Shown here: positions 61,497 through 64,000 of the stretch, one piece after another
Position numbering within the stretch: position 1 is the first letter of the stretch
Layout: every line of letters begins with the position of its first letter
Origin: Chitinophagaceae bacterium
Lineage (GTDB): Bacteria; Bacteroidota; Bacteroidia; Chitinophagales; Chitinophagaceae
Direction of reading: 5' to 3'
Assembly (NCBI GenBank): GCA_016787085.1
Contig: JAEUVJ010000048.1
Span: 83,171-147,170, forward strand
DNA: 64,000 bases
The notes under the pieces: model-generated
Told to the model about the DNA's origin: nothing
The model's input: the letters and a program-made list of their open reading frames with translations, nothing else
The model's database searches: none
Program-made: the position numbers and the translations under genes

Positions 61497-63050
61497 TTAT
61501 ATCTTGAAACCAAGCGTCAGCGAAATATTGCCGCCGGAACTTTTGGTGGTCGCAAATGTATTGGCCTTGTCAGGCAGGCGGTAAGGGAAGTTCACATCCT
61601 TGTGCAGGCCGTGGGCATAGGTCAGGTCAATGAACATACCTGCATTGCGGTAACCTAAGCCGCCGCTGATGAACATCCTGTTTGCCTTCAGTTCTTTGTC
61701 CTTATACGGGTTACCATAGTAAGCGAACCCAAGACGTCCCATCATCGTGGTGAATTTTAACTCGCCACCTACCCTGAAATTGAAAGCGCCTTTATAGTAT
61801 TTGTTCATCACGTCGTTGACGGAATTGTAATAATCGTCGTTGTCATAGTCTTCCGCATTCCTGAATTTGTTGGAGCCATAGGTCACATACTCGATATCGG
61901 CAGTCAGGAAACCTTTTTGTTTGCGTACATCTTCTATCTCCCTGATCACATACGATCCGCTCAGTATCACTTTCCATGGGGTGACCAGCTCATATTTGTA
62001 GGTAGGGATATTACCGTTGAATAGTTCGCGGACAGTCACAGATGTGGTTCCGGGTGTGGTGCGATAGTTATCGAGATTCACATCCATACGGGCATCGTAC
62101 GAATCTTCGAAACTGTACCAGGTAGGAGTATGGACCGCCAGGCCCACCCGCATGAATTCAGCGGGTTTATAGATGACACCCAGTTTACCATTGATACCGA
62201 TACCTTTAGTAGTGAAGGTTTCCTTCAGTTCATAGAAGTTAAAATTGTTGTCATTATCACCGGAGGCATCTTCTTCCCTGAATGTATTTTCTTTTGTGTA
62301 TTTCACAATAGGCAGACCGAATGATCCGCCGATATATAATTTGTCATTATGATTGGTGGCAAAACCAAGGGCGAGATCGGTAAAGTTGCCAAACGTCTCA
62401 GTGGTGGTGGATTGTTTTACTAAGAACTGTCCGCCATTTTTCAGGGCATCCCACATGGCAAGGCTGATCACATCCGGGGAATTGTTGCCGGGCAAAGTAG
62501 TAGTATCAACCAAGTAATTCCATACGGCCATCTGTGAGCCGAAAGAGACCTGGTTGTTAAAAGGTATATTGTCAATAGGTATCCCGCTGCCCGCTACTTC
62601 AGCCGCATACTGTTCTGCACCGGAACTGAAATCATTTTGCCCGGTATAAAAAATGTTATTGCTGAAACTGCGGTTGCTGATGGCAAAGCTCAGTGCATTG
62701 TTCCAGCCGTTACCGCCTTTCCAGCCGCCGATGATACCGGTAGGGCCCACATTAAAAAAAGAGGTTTTATCACTGGCGCCGGTGCCGCGGAAATTGCTTT
62801 TATTATTCAGGAATGAGAAACCGGGAGACAATACAATGTCGGTGGTCTTGAAGAAAGCAATACCGGCCGGGTTCACGAATGTGGCAGTGAGATCGCCACC
62901 CAGCGATCCCATGGCGCCGCCAATAGCGTTGATCCTCGCTGTTCCGTTCACGGGCTGCCAGCTATATTTCAATACGTCTTCGGGTATCTGTGCAAAAATG
63001 GAAACAGAGAAGAAAGAAACAAGACCGGTGAGGAGTATCTTTTTTTTCAT
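61497..63050 (-). CDS. OmpP1/FadL-family outer-membrane protein
   Basis: This is a 517-residue outer-membrane barrel from the ATG at 63050, which gives a clean signal (KKKILLTGLVSFFSVSIFAQ); an earlier start at 63083 adds 11 residues. The opening IPEDVLKYSWQPVNGTARIN, AIGGAMGSLGGDLTATFVNP and AGIAFFKTTDIVLSPGFSFL is the Bacteroidota OmpP1/FadL/TodX type, in which the NPA segment follows a glycine-rich hatch. A barrel of alternating strands leads to the end GGNISLTLGFKI. The family transports hydrophobic compounds; the cargo here is unknown. Confidence 0.82.
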   Translation of the reverse strand: MKKKILLTGLVSFFSVSIFAQIPEDVLKYSWQPVNGTARINAIGGAMGSLGGDLTATFVNPAGIAFFKTTDIVLSPGFSFLNNKSNFRGTGASDKTSFFNVGPTGIIGGWKGGNGWNNALSFAISNRSFSNNIFYTGQNDFSSGAEQYAAEVAGSGIPIDNIPFNNQVSFGSQMAVWNYLVDTTTLPGNNSPDVISLAMWDALKNGGQFLVKQSTTTETFGNFTDLALGFATNHNDKLYIGGSFGLPIVKYTKENTFREEDASGDNDNNFNFYELKETFTTKGIGINGKLGVIYKPAEFMRVGLAVHTPTWYSFEDSYDARMDVNLDNYRTTPGTTSVTVRELFNGNIPTYKYELVTPWKVILSGSYVIREIEDVRKQKGFLTADIEYVTYGSNKFRNAEDYDNDDYYNSVNDVMNKYYKGAFNFRVGGELKFTTMMGRLGFAYYGNPYKDKELKANRMFISGGLGYRNAGMFIDLTYAHGLHKDVNFPYRLPDKANTFATTKSSGGNISLTLGFKI

Positions 63051-63153
63051 GATCGTCTTTTTATACATGGTCAGGTACAACAAAGGAGGAAACTATCAAG
63101 TATATACTTAACATCTGCTTCCTCCTTCTATGATGAGTTCGTTTAATATGCGT

Positions 63154-63891
63154 TTATCTTGGGGGCCTGGTGGAACCACTGCTTCCGCTGCTGCTGCTGC
63201 TGCCGGATGAAGATGAACTGCTGCCGGATGACGAAGGCGTATAGCTGCGTGATGGCGTGGAACTGCTGGGCGTATAGCTGGAATTGCTTTTAGAACCCGA
63301 ACCTCCGCTGTTATAATTGTTGTTACTATAATTGTTACCCGGGTTATAGCTGTTGTTACTGTTATTGTAACGGGTGCCGCCACTGTACGAATTATTGTTG
63401 TAGTAAGCGTTGTTGTTACCCTTTACCCCGGTCTGTGTATTGCCTAAGTAACTTTTGGGATTAAAAGCAATCGGTTTACTTGGAGGAGTATATGCTGTCG
63501 GGTTTTTGATGATGATGCCTCCGCCGTAACCATAACCACCGCCACAGTAGGGATTATAGTAATTATTCCATAGCCAGTAGCTGTTCCAGGGATTGTTCCA
63601 GCTGGAGTAGTTGCTGTAATAATTATAATAGTAAGGATTGTTGAAATAATAATCATCCAGGGCTGACCAGCGATAACGGTTGGCTACCCGCATACGGAGA
63701 AAGCGGTCGTCATAATACTCCTCCAAACTTTCGTAACGACGGTCGTCCTGCTTTTTTACCTGCACGTATTCATCGCCGGGACGTGCCGGAGAGAAATACA
63801 CATCATCAGGAGTTTGGCCGGTCTTGTAAGCGGTAGTACAACTGCCAAAAGCGGCAGCAACGAATGCCAGAAGTAAAATTTGATATTTCAT
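63154..63891 (-). CDS. Ser/Asn/Tyr-rich low-complexity lipoprotein
   Basis: This is a 245-residue lipoprotein (KYQILLLAFVAAAFGSC, Cys 18). The first half has DDVYFSPARPGDEYVQVKKQ and LEEYYDDRFLRMRVANRYRW, a segment seen in other Bacteroidota 'prolyl-tRNA synthetase-like' misnamed lipoproteins. The second half is low complexity: a Tyr/Asn/Trp stretch (about 82-120), then Asn/Ser/Gly repeats and a Ser-rich tail of about 50 residues. No enzyme motif is seen. It may be an extended envelope or matrix protein. It is likely co-transcribed with the OmpP1 gene 103 bp downstream. Confidence 0.65.
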   Translation of the reverse strand: MKYQILLLAFVAAAFGSCTTAYKTGQTPDDVYFSPARPGDEYVQVKKQDDRRYESLEEYYDDRFLRMRVANRYRWSALDDYYFNNPYYYNYYSNYSSWNNPWNSYWLWNNYYNPYCGGGYGYGGGIIIKNPTAYTPPSKPIAFNPKSYLGNTQTGVKGNNNAYYNNNSYSGGTRYNNSNNSYNPGNNYSNNNYNSGGSGSKSNSSYTPSSSTPSRSYTPSSSGSSSSSSGSSSSSGSSGSTRPPR

Positions 63892-64000
63892 GGCAAATGG
63901 TTTTTACGGTTTAAAATTGAAGTTACTACTTTTGCCCGGATTCATTCTACACAATCGTTTGCATAACAAATTTGCGATGGTTTCATCAAAATAGTATGCG

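Noticed and set aside
63180..63300. Non-coding microsatellite
   Set aside because: The repeats are Ser codons of the low-complexity lipoprotein and keep the frame.
63927..63934. Plus-strand -7 box TACTTTTG near the right edge
   Set aside because: It matches the consensus, but there is no -33 element and no gene start within the remaining 66 bp, so it cannot be supported.
1..64000. tRNA, rRNA or riboswitch genes
   Set aside because: No cloverleaf, conserved rRNA segment or recognisable riboswitch core was found on reading; a covariance-model scan was not possible.

Overview
The window looks like chromosomal DNA of a Bacteroidota bacterium, most likely in or near the family Chitinophagaceae. 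The signs are a SusC/SusD polysaccharide-utilisation locus with its own ECF sigma factor and FecR anti-sigma factor, three proteins ending in type IX secretion (T9SS) sorting domains, many short-signal lipoproteins, an HU-CCDC81/SPOR-type protein, the futalosine menaquinone enzyme MqnE, and several promoters with the Bacteroidota TAnnTTTG -7 box. The assignment rests on gene content only; there is no rRNA or tRNA in the window.

Layout. 1-8.2 kb: the end of a Gfo/Idh/MocA oxidoreductase, a PmoA-like secreted protein, a large FAD/Fe-S dehydrogenase, a cupin, an HU/SPOR membrane protein, an FKBP lipoprotein and L-serine ammonia-lyase. 8.36-15.34 kb: a compact three-gene operon (DUF4062 plus an inactive-STAND-like protein; a MoxR AAA+ ATPase; a 1534-residue three-pass protein with a CoxE-like N-terminus and a degenerate vWA domain). 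15.3-32.5 kb: mqnE, a T9SS M43 metalloprotease, a nucleoside permease, thioredoxin, DnaE (with a 10-copy heptamer directly before its start), a beta-propeller lipoprotein, an NlpC/P60 lipoprotein, a flippase and an M1 peptidase. 32.5-41.3 kb: a peptide-binding lipoprotein whose signal peptide is built from a heptamer repeat, two tandem T9SS paralogues, MsrA, a COX1-like fragment, a MutS2 without its Smr domain, and a thioesterase. 41.3-45 kb: a photolyase/cryptochrome cluster: a FAD-domain protein, an overlooked 48-residue DUF2256 zinc-ribbon gene, an FeS-BCP photolyase relative without the cluster cysteines, and an SDR gene broken by one in-frame stop. 45.1-46.8 kb: proline dehydrogenase and a small lipoprotein. 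46.9-56.2 kb: a beta-1,3-glucan (laminarin-type) utilisation locus: ECF sigma, FecR, SusC with STN domain, SusD, PKD lipoprotein and Calx-beta/GH16 laminarinase. 56.3-59.45 kb: a run of same-strand, unrelated accessory genes separated by palindrome-rich spacers, resembling a cassette array, including an unlisted 53-residue ORF next to a DUF6934 gene. 59.8-64 kb: an M28 peptidase, an OmpP1/FadL porin and a Ser/Asn/Tyr-rich lipoprotein.

How the genes work together. In the glucan locus, substrate binding at the SusC STN domain should signal through FecR to free the sigma factor, while the surface GH16 enzyme cuts glucan for the SusCD pump. The three-gene operon at 8.4-15.3 kb has the parts expected of a MoxR-vWA-STAND-like conflict system. 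Its unusual feature is a vWA protein that crosses the inner membrane three times and carries two large periplasmic regions. It is the best candidate here for an undescribed system. No function has been demonstrated for it, and its role in defence or envelope surveillance is inference.
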